A program made the position numbers and the translations under genes. Shown piece by piece: positions 1 through 11,000 of a stretch of DNA of 64,000 nucleotides. This DNA comes from Harmonia axyridis (Eukaryota; Arthropoda; Insecta; Coleoptera; Coccinellidae). The stretch spans positions 26,843,506-26,907,505 of the forward strand of contig NC_059505.1 in the NCBI RefSeq assembly GCF_914767665.1. Reading direction: 5' to 3'. The notes under the pieces were generated by a model that did not search any database, had not been told where the DNA came from, and saw only the letters and a program-made list of their open reading frames with translations. Within the stretch, counting starts at the first letter, position 1, and every line of letters starts with the position of its first letter.

Positions 1-209
1 CTTATGAAGAAGTAAAAAATTGAATCGATTCTTGGATCGCTTCAAAAGATGACCAGTTTTTTCAACGCGGGGTTCGTACGCTGCCCGAAAGATGGGAGAA
101 TGTAGTGGCCAGCGATGGACAATACTTTGAATCATAAATGTTTAACCAGTTTGTTACAATAAAGCCTAGGATCTCGGGAAAATCGGCGGAAGCGAAAGTT
201 GTACGCCTA
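1..209 (+). mobile_element. 3' end of a Mos1-like mariner (element 1)
   Basis: The window opens inside a mariner transposase. The + strand reads YEEVKN, then a TGA stop at 21-23 where the family has Trp, then IDSWIASKD, RTLPERWE and ASDGQYFES, ending in TAA at 135-137. This is the C-terminus of the Mos1-like (mauritiana/mellifera) group. The non-coding tail ends in a terminal inverted repeat finishing at TA 208-209 (gcggaagcgaaagttgtacg), which is the reverse complement of the 5' repeat of element 2 at 1622. The stop makes this copy non-functional. The 5' part lies outside the window. Confidence 0.85.
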
Positions 210-1620
210 TGTACTTCAAAATTATACTGACGTTTTGGGTTCTATTTTCAACTGACCAGCAGCTGTTATTAATTCATATCATATCTCATTAATATATATA
301 AAGCTGAAATTTCGAACAACGCTTCATCAATAACCTAATTTTACAAAAATTCGCATTCGATTTCGGAAGGGATATCATCCCTATTGTGCATATTTCATAA
401 AGGAAAGTTTTAGTAAATTGTTTATTTCGATAATATGAGTTCTACCTAATATGAACAACACCTTTGAAAATATTCAGTATATGCATAGATATCATCCTTC
501 TACTTTGGTTTTACGTTATCTTGTGTTAATAGACTGAAACAAAATTTTGTCCATTATCCGACGATAACTCATCTTTTGATGAGATTCGAATCGATCGAAA
601 ACTAATAACAACCATCATAAATTTGATCGAATAACAAGGGTAAAATGAAGCAGATCGCTTCATCCCTTAATTTCCCTAGTAACGTCCGTTGTACGAAACC
701 TTTCCAATATTTTATGTGGAAAGTCCCAGAGCACGTCAATTAGATTTCCCATTTTCCGTCAATATCTCCATCCGACGTGTGTGATGGACGTGCGTTTATC
801 CCACAAACAGGCTCTTCTGGAGGGTTTTCTATCAATTCCACGCCATCTAAATATGTAAACAAAGGTATCGCCTCTCCGTTGCCATTTTTCCTCATCTTAT
901 TTCTCCCCCAAGAACTATACGTCTTGCAGTAACGGCTTCTAGGGCTTTTCTGCAGACCGTAAAACAAAAATATATACACAAAGCGATTTCTTATACGGCC
1001 TCCCTCTTTGACCCACGTGTAGGGTTCATCTTTTATGCGATTGAAACGTCCCGATTGTCAGAGACAACTTAGGCTTCGGGCGGGTTTTCCACAAGTTGAT
1101 GTAGTTTCATCGAATTTATGGCGTGTGCTAGGATGGAACATGGAAATTATGCGGGGTGAATAAAGTTAGATGTTAGATGTTCTTTCAAGGCTAACCACGT
1201 ATTCATTTGATGTAAGTAGGACGAAGTAAGTGATGTAAGTAGGAAGAAGACGAATCTCTGTTCTGCTAGAGTTGACCTGTAAGTAAATAAGTGAGTATAT
1301 TTCGTTCCATTCTTCAATTATTGCTAGGAACACGTACAATTGAACATAGTATATAAAAATATAACATAATACAGAATTACAAAATGTCGATAAAATTACA
1401 CAAAACAATACACTGGATCACATTTCACATTCAATCAAATTTATATTAAAAAACTCTTGTATGGATAAAATGTTCCTTTTAAAAGTATACTTATCAATTC
1501 CTTTTTGAATTCTTCCAAATGGTCCGGTAAATGGTTATAAATTTTCATCACATTTGTTTCAACATCCTTGTGAACCATATTTTTTGTGGTTGCGGAGGAA
1601 TCAACTGTCTTCTTATATCA
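210..1620. other. Non-coding stretch, nothing recognised
   Basis: I see no coding similarity, RNA gene or clear repeat here. The short open frames at 740-979 and 1166-1408 (minus) resemble no family I know and are of the size expected by chance in AT-rich DNA. Confidence 0.4.
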
Positions 1621-1621
1621 T

Positions 1622-2640
1622 TAGGTGTACAACTTTGCTTCCGCCGTTTCGCAATAAATGGCTGTAGCGGTAAATGGTAGTCGAAATAAATAGATCGTAG
1701 ATGTCATACAATAAACTAAGGTATTTGTAAACATAACGCCACCGAAATATTAGTCGATTTGTATCTGCATCATAAAGTTATTCTCGATTAAACATGTCTG
1801 CTTACGAGCCAAATTCTCGTCAGTTGCTAGATGTTTTAATTTTCTGCTTTAATGTGAAGATATCTGCGACTGAGGCTCATCGAAATGCTCTCGAATACTT
1901 ATGGTGAGGCCGCTATTAGTGAAAGAACGATCCGAGAGTGGTTTCAACACTTCAAGAACGATGATTTTGAAGTCGAAGACAAGTATGGCGGGGAATGATA
2001 AAAGATGCAGTATTGGAGGCAAGACCGTGTCAAACGCAACAAGAATTGGCAAGATCATTGAAAGTGACGAAACAAGCCATTTCAAAACGCCTGAAAGCAT
2101 GGGAATGATTCAGAAACAAGGAAATTGGGTGCTGTATGATTTGAAGCCGAGAGATGTTGAACGGCGTTTGTTTGCTTGTGAACAGCTGCTTACAAGGCAA
2201 AGACGGAAGACACAATGCATCGCATTGTGACTGGAGACGATAAATGGTTCCATTACGATAATCCCAATCGCGTTTGAGTCGAGCATTGGAATACAAACGG
2301 CCGCAATACAATGAGAGGCACTTTACAGTGATGAGAGTGACTTTACAGCATGACATGTTGCGAAAGTGGTCAAGACATACTTGGAAACGTTCTACTCCAA
2401 CCGCCGTATTCTCCAGACGTTGCTTCCTCGGATTATCACTTGTTTCGATCAATGGCACCTGGCCTGCCCTACTAGCACTTTCGGTCTTATGAAGAAGTAA
2501 AAAATTGAATCTATTCGTGGATGACTTCAAAAGATGACCAGTTTTTTCAACGCGGGATTCATACGCTGCCCGAAAGATGGGAGAAAGTAGTGGACCAAAA
2601 AAACATATCTTTGGATCATAGCTTTCTCATTAAAAACCCT
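1622..2640 (+). mobile_element. Mos1-like mariner, internally deleted (element 2)
   Basis: The 5' terminal inverted repeat starts at about 1622 (taggtgtacaactttgcttc) and mirrors the end of element 1. A transposase relic follows at 1794-2620. The normal 3' inverted repeat is missing: after the last transposase codons the sequence runs directly into an unrelated dispersed repeat, so the 3' end is truncated. Confidence 0.85.
1794..2620 (+). pseudogene. Mos1-like mariner transposase pseudogene
   Basis: The ATG at 1794 opens MSAYEPNSRQLLDVLIF, the N-terminal helix-turn-helix of Mos1-like transposases. The remnant continues through EAHRMLSNTYGEAA, the linker motif LKPRDVERRLFACEQLL, the region before the first catalytic Asp, and the C-terminal HLLP-type end. 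Frameshifts interrupt the second helix-turn-helix. Around 2270 the text jumps from the YDNPNR segment to RALEYKRPQYNERH, a loss of roughly 60 codons. No functional DDE core remains. Elements 1, 3, 4 and 5 in this window belong to the same family. Confidence 0.85.
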
Positions 2641-2696
2641 GTTGAAAAGACGAGCACGCCTTTAGATTCTACGTTAAAAAGTGCCTATATGATGTT

Positions 2697-2885
2697 TTAA
2701 TTTCAGATCTCTATCATCAGTATTACCGGAGATATATAAAGGGGTTTTTCGATATCGCTATTTTTCCAATTATCGCCTATAACTCGAAAACAACAGAAAA
2801 TGGCCAAAAATGAATCCTACCCTTGTCAGTTTCTCAGAAAAAGAAAACGAGAATGTGCTATTTTGTCATCTTCTCTGGTTTAAAA
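2697..2885 (-). repeat. Dispersed repeat, inverted relative to copy at 33538-33727
   Basis: On the minus strand this block aligns along its length with 33538-33727 on the plus strand. Shared landmarks include ttttaaaccagag, acattctcgtt-like text, tgttttcgagttat, gcgatatcgaaaaa and actgatgatagag. It carries no coding similarity and lies just 3' of mariner element 2. Confidence 0.65.
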
Positions 2886-3014
2886 GTTGTAGTGCTAAAA
2901 CATCGAAATTTGCCCAGCTCGTACATCAAATATTTGAAATGAAATTTGAATGTTTTGATATACATGTGCTCGAAAACGTTTTGGTAGCCTGAATTCGGAA
3001 TTTGTTCCAGAAAA

Positions 3015-3315
3015 TATAAAAAAAGTCTACGAAATGGTTTTGCACAACAGTAAATTGAAGTTGTGTGAGATAGCGATGGAGTTACAATATCAGCAGGCAG
3101 TGTATTCACTATTTTGCATGAGCATTTGTCTATGAGAAAGCTTCGCTCAAAATGGGTGATCAAAAGCAATATGGACACATCGTCGATTTCAAACGGAGAT
3201 TTTAAATTCTAATAAACATAATTTTTTGCGTCGATTTGTAACAGGGGAAGAAATATAGATTCATCACTCCACTCCTGAGTCAAAGAGTATAGTGAGGTTT
3301 CATCACAAATATTTT
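3015..3315 (+). pseudogene. irritans-like mariner transposase, N-terminal half
   Basis: The plus strand reads VYEMVLHNSKLKLCEIAMEL, then an ESFAQNG segment (family form MRKLCSKWVPR), then ILNSNKHNFLRRFVTGEE followed by IHHSTPES (family TMDETWIHHFTPES). These match mariner transposases of a subfamily different from the Mos1-like copies. The frame shifts several times, and the Trp before IHH is a TAG stop. The matching C-terminal half of the same lineage is at 4095-4320 on the same strand. The insertion between them (LINE piece at 3455-3749 and a TA tract) suggests one mariner split by later events, with the middle lost. Confidence 0.65.
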
Positions 3316-3454
3316 ATCACGAAAGGAAAAAATTAGCTTGAAAAATAATTAATAGTTATTTACTAATAATCCGATATATATATATATTTTTTTTTTGTTC
3401 AACCACCACTCAGGGTTCCTCCAGAGGGACCGGGTCCATTCGACCAAGGTCACT

Positions 3455-3749
3455 CTAGCCAGCTGTCAAGAACATTCTAACGATCCTTGTGGTCCAGAGT
3501 ATCACCTCCTTCTGGGCCTCGCTGATCAAGTTCTCCTCTAACTCAAGCAGTCTGGTGTTTTCTGCCAGGTGGCTCTCAACTAATCCATTAGTAGTGATTA
3601 TCAGTGGCAAGATCGTGATCATATCGAGCTTATAGATCTCCTTCATTTCGAAAGCCAAGTCGTGGTATTTGGTTAGTTTTTCAGCGTACGCCCGACTTAT
3701 ATTGTCATCTGCCGGAACAGTTACGTCAATGATGGTGACTCTATTCTTG
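3455..3749 (-). pseudogene. Non-LTR retrotransposon C-terminal fragment
   Basis: The minus strand reads RVTIIDVTVPADDNISRAYA, KLTKYHDLAFEMKEIYKL, then PLIITTNGLVESHL, and ends with QKEVILWTTRIVRMFLTAG and a stop. This is the region after the reverse transcriptase domain in many insect non-LTR elements (family wording like VPIVISATGLV and QKAVILNTCRIVRKFL). The fragment is open for about 95 codons, so decay is mild. Its upstream side abuts the (TA)n tract. Confidence 0.7.
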
Positions 3750-3752
3750 GTT

Positions 3753-3758
<6 letters not shown>

Positions 3759-3804
<46 letters not shown>
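3759..3804. repeat. (TA)n microsatellite
   Basis: An uninterrupted TA dinucleotide tract of about 46 bases lies directly beside the LINE fragment at 3455-3749. Confidence 0.95.
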
Positions 3805-3808
<4 letters not shown>

Positions 3809-4094
3809 TAATAGCCGTCCCTTTAATACAATTGAAAAATCCTTCAAAGATACCAAAATGATTGAAAATATAATTTCAAAAGAGGCACTCACCTGAGTTG
3901 GGCGCACAATGAGAAAACGTTCGAAGCCATCTACTTACAAAAGAAAAACAATATAAAAACTTACCGCTTGCTTGGTTGGGCGTAGGTTGCAAAACATTTG
4001 AAGACAGATTACTTAATTTCAACAAAACAAACATATCAATGTATAATTGGTTATCTACAGCAGATTTTCCGAATCCTAACAATGGAATGTAAAG

Positions 4095-4320
4095 CAAGCA
4101 GATTCTCTCCAGACATAGCCTCCAGAGATAACTGACTGTGTGAACCACAAAGAAATGCTTTAGGGGAAGAAATTTCTTGTTTCTACAAAAAAGATATTGA
4201 ACATTACGAGAAGCGTTGGAGTACCTGTGTCGCTATTGAACATGACTATGTTGACGAATACATTAGATTTTTCAATGAAAAATGGGTTTTTACTGGTTTG
4301 GCTCGGCTTGAGTGAAGCGT
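4095..4320 (+). pseudogene. irritans-like mariner transposase, C-terminal half
   Basis: The plus strand shows SPDIASRDN (family SPDLAPSDY, holding the third catalytic Asp), then EEISCFYKKDIEHYEKRW, then CVAIEHDYVDE (family CITLEGDYVDE) and post-stop text related to the mariner end at 9480-9800. It has several substitutions and a stop after the third-Asp motif. Probably the other half of the mariner at 3015-3315. Confidence 0.65.
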
Positions 4321-4347
4321 TATCTTCATTGAAGTATGCAATTTACA

Positions 4348-5590
4348 AAGACGTACAACTTTGCATCCTTCGTTTTTTCCTAAATTCTAGGCTTTATTGC
4401 AAAAAAATGGTTATATATTTATGATACAAAGAATTGTCCATCGCTGCCACTACTCTCGCCCATCTTTCGGGCAGCGTACGAATCCCGAGTTGAAAAAACT
4501 GGTAATCTTTTGAAGCGATCCACAAATCGATCCAGTTTTTACTTCTTCATAAGACCGGTAGTGCTGGTCAGCTAGGCTGTGTGCCATTGATTCAAAAAAG
4601 TGATAATCCCAGGGAGCGACGTCTGGAGAATACGGCGGGTTGGGTAGGACTTCCCATTTCAACGGTTACAAGTATGTCTTGACCACTTTCGCAACATGGG
4701 GTCGAGCATTATCATGCTGTGAAATCATTTTATAATGTCTCTCGTTGTTTGGCTCAAACGCAAATAATGCGTTTAATATTGCTCGTCTGTGATTGTTTCT
4801 GTCGGTTTTTACAACTCATACCCTATGCCGAGCCTGGTCCCACCAAATACTCAGCATGATCTTGAAAGCGTGAATATTCGGTTCGACCGTCGACGTGGAA
4901 GCATGACAGGTATCTCCCCATAATTTTCTGCGCTTGGGATTATCGTGATGAATATATTCTTCGTCTCCAGTCACAATACTATGAAAAAATCTCTTCCGTC
5001 TTTGCCTTGCAAGCAGCTATTCACTAGCAAAAAACGCAACATCCCTCGGATTCAACTCATACGGCACCCAAATTCCTCGTTTCTGAATAATTCTCATGAC
5101 TTTCAGGCGTTTTGAAATGGCTTGTTGCGTCACTCCCAATGATCCTGACAATTTTTGTTCCGTTCGACACGAGTCTTGATCAAGTAATTCCCCCAATTCT
5201 GCATCTTCGAAAACCTTCTCTCTTTCACCGCCATGCTGGTCTTCGACGTCAAAATCACCGTTCTTGAAGCGTTGAAACCACCCTCGGCACGTTCTTTCAC
5301 TAATAGCGACGTCACTATAGGTGTTTGGGAGCATTCAATCAGCCTCAGCCGCAGATTTTATCATATTAAAGCAGAAGATTTAAACATCCCGCAAATGATG
5401 AGACTTTGGCTCGTAAGCTGACATGTTTAATCGAGAATAACTGTATGATGCAGACACAAATCGATTAATATTTCGATGGCGTTATGTTTACAAATAACTA
5501 AGTTTATTGTATGACATCTATAATCTATTTATTTCGACTACCATTTTTCGCTACAACCATCTATTGCGAAACGGCAAAGTTGTACACCTA
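4348..5590 (-). mobile_element. Near full-length Mos1-like mariner (element 3)
   Basis: Both ends are recognisable inverted repeats: acgtacaactttgcatcc at 4351 and its mirror ggcaaagttgtacaccta ending at 5590. At about 1.24 kb this is close to the usual 1.3 kb mariner length and is the most complete copy in the window. The transposase pseudogene inside runs 5424 to 4419. Confidence 0.9.
4419..5424 (-). pseudogene. Mos1-like mariner transposase pseudogene, full span
   Basis: ATG at 5424-5422 begins the MSAYEP start; readable blocks are MLPNTYSDVAISERTCRGWF, QRFKNGDFDVEDQHGG, LGVTQQAISKRLKVM, VPYELNPRDV, then after several breaks MKWEVLPNPPYSPDVAPWDY and the C-terminal RCPKDGRE region. The PDVAPWDY motif holds the third catalytic Asp of the D,D34D triad (family APSD; here Ser is Trp). 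A one-base deletion in the GCC codon of the VVASDGQ motif and other frameshifts disable it. Expected length is about 345 residues; the longest uninterrupted piece is 105. Confidence 0.9.
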
Positions 5591-5634
5591 ATATTTCGAT
5601 CAATGAGAATTTTTCTTACTTTATCTATCATATC

Positions 5635-6189
5635 GTGATGTTTTATCTCCGAGATAATTTCAATTTGGACTTTCATTCTCATAGGTTGAAAACAGTCCTA
5701 AATTTTCCAACTCCGATAACGGAGAAACTCGCCAACAATCGAATTCTGAAAATTGATAATTATACGCCCAAAACTGTACCTGAGCTCGAGCCAATGCATT
5801 CGGCTCCGAACTCAGAGATTGAACGTGAAATTTTAATATGTCAAATGTTAACATTTCGAGAGGCAAATGGCCAACCTATACAGGAAAGTTAAACCCCAAC
5901 TCGTAATAACATATAATATGTATTATTCCGGGAATTTCAGCCTGTGTCTCCAACGCCTGGGGGATTTTCTCGTCATAGTTATGCGGGAACGCAAACAGTT
6001 GGACGTCGAATGAGGGGTCTCGGGAGAGGTTATTGGATTAATAGTGTATATTTAAAACGGAATGGCTATTTGCCTTGGTTGCTGTACCATAAACTCGGTT
6101 GCCTTCCACGTGATGGAAAAATGGCGGGTCGTACATGCGATTGGGGATGTATTATGCAGATCAGCAATTTTTCGGGGTGGTTAGGGTAA
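5635..6189 (+). other. Exon-like block, unrecognised; possible two-exon gene remnant
   Basis: Two protein-like stretches are joined by a short intron-like gap. The first (to about 5889) reads ELEPMHSAPNSEIEREILIC, then QMLTFREANGQPIQ. The second starts after a clean acceptor (gggaatttcag, ending at 5940) and reads PVSPTPGGFSRHSYAGTQTV, then GRRMRGLGRGYW, an RG-rich tail. The gap of about 53 bases is typical for small insect introns, but the only GT donor (aaagttaaa) is weak and would shift the reading frame. An upstream alternate frame (ENSPKFSNSDNGETRQQSN) hints at a frameshift. I do not recognise the protein. It could be a decayed gene copy or chance. Confidence 0.3.
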
Positions 6190-6279
6190 CCTATTACGCT
6201 ATGTGGAGTGTTATTTTTTTGGTCGTTCAACGAACATTTTGTGAAATCATACTTTTGTGTAGTTTTGATTATTTGTTCT

Positions 6280-7165
6280 AGGTAGCAATTCGGGTTCAGA
6301 AGAGGTCATCCACAGAATTGCAACTACTGAGGCTTATCGAAAATGTTGCTGAAGGATTTCGGAACAAATAAGTCATAGGAACAGTGCTATTAGATGTTTA
6401 GGGAGCTTTCGACCGTGTTTGGCACAAAGGACTAGCCTTTGAAATGAGGATGGCGTGCTATACTATCCAAAGCTGCAAGAAAATAGAAAACTACCCGAGG
6501 AACAGGAATTTTTGAGTCAGAATAGATGATCCAGCATCGACTAACAGAGAAGTAGAAGCAGGAGTGCTGCAAGATTTAGTTCTAGCACCTCTACTCTACA
6601 ACATACCTATACATCCCGAAAAACCCAAGAAATCTGTTAGCCCTCTATGGAAATGATAGCACTCAGACATCCACAAAAGACGTCATATGTGTACAGAAGA
6701 CTTCATGAAGTAGTAGTCAGTCATTGAATGGAAAATTCAAATAAACGGCAAGTTATTCGCCTACAAAAGAGACTAGAGGAGACTAGAGGTCAACTCGAAT
6801 CTAAGTATAGATGAAAAAGAATTAAAATGGAAAAATGGAGTCAAGTATCTGGATCAAGTGTAACTGTGTAACACTTGATAATAGACTTATATGAAAAAAC
6901 CGACCAAAGAATTAACTTAACCCACTTCTAAAGAGCAAAATGTTCCAAAATACGCAACTGATAATGACCGAGTCGAATGCAAGATCTCAACTAACATAGA
7001 GATCGGCAGCATAGGGCTATACCGCCAAAAGCAAGATGCAAGTGATAGAAAATAAGCTGTTAAGAGCTGAAATGAATATGCCGTGATTCGTAAGATACCA
7101 ACAAGTCCACAGAGATAATTTGAATGGGAATCTGTCACAGATATCCTGAAGAAAAGATTTTTTAA
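6280..7165 (+). pseudogene. Jockey-like reverse transcriptase relic
   Basis: The plus strand holds decayed RT blocks in order: FGFRRGHPQ, an LLDV-AFDRVWHKGL equivalent near 6390-6430, VRIDDPASTNREVEAGVLQ followed by LAPLLYNI, an ALYADD equivalent reading LYGNDST near 6645, WKNGVKYL near 6830, and SKMQVIENKLLRAEMN near 7025-7080. The order is that of Jockey-clade RTs (fingers, palm, YADD, then the thumb region). Frames shift repeatedly and the YADD box is lost, so this is a dead fragment. No endonuclease or ORF1 is visible. Confidence 0.65.
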
Positions 7166-8130
7166 AAAACAATCAACATCCAAATGATGAGCTAAAGTCT
7201 AGTTGACTACAAATCTGTTGAAGATGTGATGAGAATACAAACCTATCACGAAAGACCACGAAAGATTGAGTAAATCCCAATTTCAAAAGTCAAAAATAAG
7301 AGACTCTACTATAAAGAACATAGATATAAACAATAAACACACGAGAGAAATAGTGATAGAGTTTAAAACAAAAAGAATCAAAAAGTTGATAGGCAAATAG
7401 ATGTCCAGAACCTTAAAAACAGGAGTTTATATTTTGTCGTCTTCTTCAAACGCACTAGCGCATTTTGGGGGAGGGAAGCTTTGTGGCTGCAGCCTCCTCC
7501 CAAAAATACCAACTCTTCAGGAAAATTTGGATTTTCGTTTATTATTCATAACCTAGCTTCATTATTGCTTCGATCGGCAAATATGAAAAATCTCTTGGGG
7601 ATTGCTTCTCAAAGATAACATTAAAATACGAATTTTATTGCCACCAGAGAGTAGTTCACTATGATACAAAAAATATTATTATTTCTTTGTATCAAGTATC
7701 ATGTTTTAACACATCCCAGAGACAACAATTGTTGTCTCTCCATGTGCTACAAAAATACTTCCTAAAGCCGACGGATGTTGGGGTTGCTTGATCATAGAAA
7801 ATATGCCACGACGGAAAGACCTTCTATCCTCAAGAGACTGAAAACGTAGTACCTACAATGCGAAGTCAGTGGTTGACTGGGCTCAAACTTGAGGTTCTGA
7901 TGATCTATGTGAAATAACAATTTGCTTTGGACATCATTTTTAGCTGATCACATCATCAAGAACATAGAAAATTGAAGAATAATATTGGAATAAGTTAAGT
8001 TTTACGGCTTCGACTGTCAGGGCCATTCGCCGTGTGAATTAAAGCTCAATGTGAGATCACTTTCTTCTTCTGCTGTATATGGGCAAAAGTAAATATTTCG
8101 TTTCGACTAATATAATAAGACATGAACGTG
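7166..8130. other. Non-coding; contains a perfect palindrome at 7718-7739
   Basis: Nothing coding is recognised. A 22-base perfect palindrome (gagacaacaattgttgtctc core) sits at 7718-7739. Confidence 0.4.
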
Positions 8131-8300
8131 TAGATATAAAATAAATAAATATAAAAATAAATAAATATATAAATAAGTAGTAAAATATAAACAATATTTA
8201 CAATATATGGATATCTCTGGCAAGATAATTTAGATGATAATATAGATATAAAATAAATAAATATATAAATAAAATTATAAAATATAACCAATATGTACAA
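8131..8300. repeat. AT-rich local duplication
   Basis: Two copies of a unit starting agatataaaataaataaat and ending with a cagatatt-free acaatat tail (aatatttacaatatat and aatatgtacaatatat) follow each other. They are separated by tggatatctctggcaagata. Confidence 0.7.
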
Positions 8301-9475
8301 TATATTCCATATACAATGAGTTATCAGTCGAAAGAGAAAACAGAAAGGAGAACATCAAGAGACTGATGGTGTTACTTGGTCAACATAGATGGAATGGTGA
8401 GTATTATAGCAATTCATATATATTTATTTCTTTGCGGAATTCAAGTGTTTTTTTCATTTCAGCCTCTTGAGACAGATTATCTTTCAGTGTCAATATTGGA
8501 ATAGGAATATCCAATATTTTAGAGAAAACAGATCTGATCGGAATAAGATTTTGTGTGTGTATATCCAACAACAATACCAAGTTTGTTGCAAAATTTCGTG
8601 TTGATAGCATTGTCAAAATCATTTGAAATCCAAGAACAACATCGAAAAAAATGAGGAAAGCATTGACTTGAACTCAGGAGCATTTGATCGTTCATTTATT
8701 CCTGCGGTAATTGCACCTTTGAAGACCAAAATACAATATTTAGGTATATGTGTGGTCCCCAAGGGTGTAATTGGTGCATTATTAAACTAGCGTATAAAAT
8801 TTCCAGACTTCACGTCAGTGCTCCCCTCATTTTGTAACATTTGTACAATTAAATAATAAATCATTGTGTAGAATATTCATTGTTTTCATATGCCTGAAAC
8901 GAATTTGATTGTTGGTTCGAACAAATATACATCCTATAGCCGGAAAATGGTTAAAATTATACAATACCCTTTTTCCTCAAATAATTTCAGTCCCGGTAAC
9001 AATACATCAAAACAAAATCACGCTGAAAACCTGCTCATTTTTGCGGTAGACCTCTTTTAAAAAAATCTACTCCCCTGGAATATTTCAGTTCATACGAAAG
9101 CCAGTATTTACATAGGTGTTTCTCAAACAATGATGAAGTGCTGTACATTGCAAAAACGTGGTCAGGGATCCCCAAAAACCAGAACAATAGACAGGGGATG
9201 TTTAACAGAATTAATTAATCCTTAACGAGGTGGGAGCTTGTTCCGAATTACCCCGACTAGAAGTTGCGTTTTAGTCGATATTTGTAGCCTCATGTACAAA
9301 ACCACAACACCGGCTTAATTTCAGAGTATAACTGAATGGAAAAATGGGTTAAGCACGGACGGGATGTCAAAAGCTTTTCAACGCTCAAGAGCTTGTGGTT
9401 TAAACTCGGTGTTTTTGAATTTTTCAAAAAAAATTTATTAGCTTCTGAGTGTTCGCTCAATGGCACTCAATAAAT
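8301..9475. other. Non-coding stretch, nothing recognised
   Basis: No protein family, RNA or clear repeat boundary seen. The open frame at 8404-8622 (minus) has no recognisable features. Confidence 0.4.
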
Positions 9476-9479
9476 TCTG

Positions 9480-9800
9480 GGCCTTACCAGTAAAAACACA
9501 TTTCTTCTTGAAAATGTTTCTTTATTCATAGACCGTCACCTTCAAGAGTGATATATGAACTTCAACGCTTCTCTAACTTTTCAATATCTTTCATTTTGAA
9601 AGATTCGTCATTGCCTTCATTAGACCCCAATTTCTTGCCCTGGAGCATTCATTTGAGGTCTGAAAAAACCAGTTATCACTGGGAGTCGGATCTGAAATAT
9701 AAGCTTGGTGGTGAAGCCGTTCAATTTGACAATTCTCATCGATTTTGTTACAAGAGGCATTGACTTGGTGAAATAAAATTGTCTTCTTTAGCATTTGAGG
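9480..9800 (-). pseudogene. irritans-like mariner transposase C-terminal fragment
   Basis: The minus strand reads KKTILFHQVNASCNK, where the family has HQDNAPCHK, so the second catalytic Asp is Val. It continues IERLHHQA, SDPTPSDNWFF (third Asp present), NECSRARNWG, then FKMKDIEKLEKR, a stop for Trp, and YITLEGDGL with a TGA at about 9554. The order matches an irritans-subfamily transposase C-terminus. It shares near-identical sequence with the fragment at 37925-38045 and lineage with 3015-4320. Confidence 0.75.
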
Positions 9801-10074
9801 ACTACTTTTTTCTTAATTTAGGCACTCAATCGATCCAATAACGTTATGTGATATCAACTGTTGATGGTTTCACATGGTTAGTGTTTAATATACCACTCAT
9901 GTCCCAAACTAGGTATGCCGTACCTTTTTGTCAGCTGATGTTCGTGAAAATATCAGAAAATTTTGAGTTTTTTTACCCAGGTGAAGACGACCAGTAACTA
10001 AAGAGTTTGGGTTTTGGTACCTTGGGCTGATTATAGTAAGTAGAGATGTATAGAATAGTACCTTATATTCGTTT

Positions 10075-11000
10075 AACTGAAAAGATACTAACTGACAAAG
10101 AAACTGCAACACCCAGAAGGAGCTGTTCAAATTTTTTTGGTTAAAGATAGATAGTATAGCAAGGAATAAATGATTGAAATTTGGAGAAAAAAACGAAGGG
10201 TTTGTTAATAATGTGTTTGTCCACCGCGATTATCCCCAACACGTCTCAGCATTGATTAAAATAGATGGCTATTCCTTCTTGAGGGATACTATCCCAAGAT
10301 ACCTGTACTTGATGTCTCAGAGCCGCCAAATTCTGTGGAAGCTAGGGTCAATTTCCAAGCTTTCTACCCATAATGTCCCAAACATACTCTATGGGCAAAA
10401 GATCGGGGGATCTGGGCGGCCATGGCAAAAGATTCACATGGGTCGCTTCGAAAAAGTTCAAACTAACTCTGGCTACATGAGGTCGAGCATTATCTTGTTG
10501 AAATATTTGATTCTCGAGCCGGTTAAGGTAAGGGGGAAAATATGGCTCCACTATTTCTTGAAGTGCTGTCATGTCTAATAGAGATTAAAGGTGACCTACT
10601 TGCATGTGCAATAGCACATCATACCATAAAGCCAACTGTCCGGTGTACACGACGCTCAACATCATACTGAGATTCACGTATTTCTCCCAGACGTCGTCTA
10701 ACCCTTCTTCGGCCATCTTGTGCACCCAAGGAGAATCGAGATTCATAAGAAAAGACGACCTGAGGCCATTCCACATTCCAATGTTGACGTTCTCTGCACC
10801 ACTGTAATCGTTGCCGGCAATGCTCAACCGTCAGAGGTAACACAAGATACTTAGGGTCGATAATGCTGTCTTCAAAAAGACCTTATCGGCGGTAAATCGT
10901 TCGAACAGTTACAGAATGGCCTTGTTCACCTAACCACTCATCAGCCAAAGATCGAGTTGTCGTAAAAGTCACAACTCAAAAGCTATAGTCGCTGGTTTTC
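10075..11000 (-). mobile_element. Tc1-like (DD34E) element
   Basis: The 3' side carries gacaaagaaactgcaacacc at about 10091, sequence commonly found just inside insect Tc1-like elements. The transposase relic covers 10190-10985. A matching 5' inverted repeat is not visible near 11000, so the 5' end is probably lost. Confidence 0.75.
10190..10985 (-). pseudogene. Tc1-like DD34E transposase pseudogene
   Basis: Reading the minus strand: TTRSLADEWLGEQGHSVTVR (second helix-turn-helix), LTVEHCRQRLQWCRERQHWN, VVFSYESRFSLGAQDGRRR, then NQIFQQDNARPHVARVSLNF and PWPPRSPDLLPIEYVWDIMG, then LPQNLAALRHQVQVSWDSIP. The second Asp (QQDN) and the Glu (PIEYVW) are separated by 34 residues, defining the DD34E Tc1 type. 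The first catalytic residue is changed: family FSDESRF reads FSYESRF. Several frameshifts split the gene into pieces of at most about 130 codons. Confidence 0.85.

Noticed and set aside
2030..2530. 166-codon minus-strand frame as a gene
   Set aside because: It is the antisense of the mariner transposase relic at 1794-2620.
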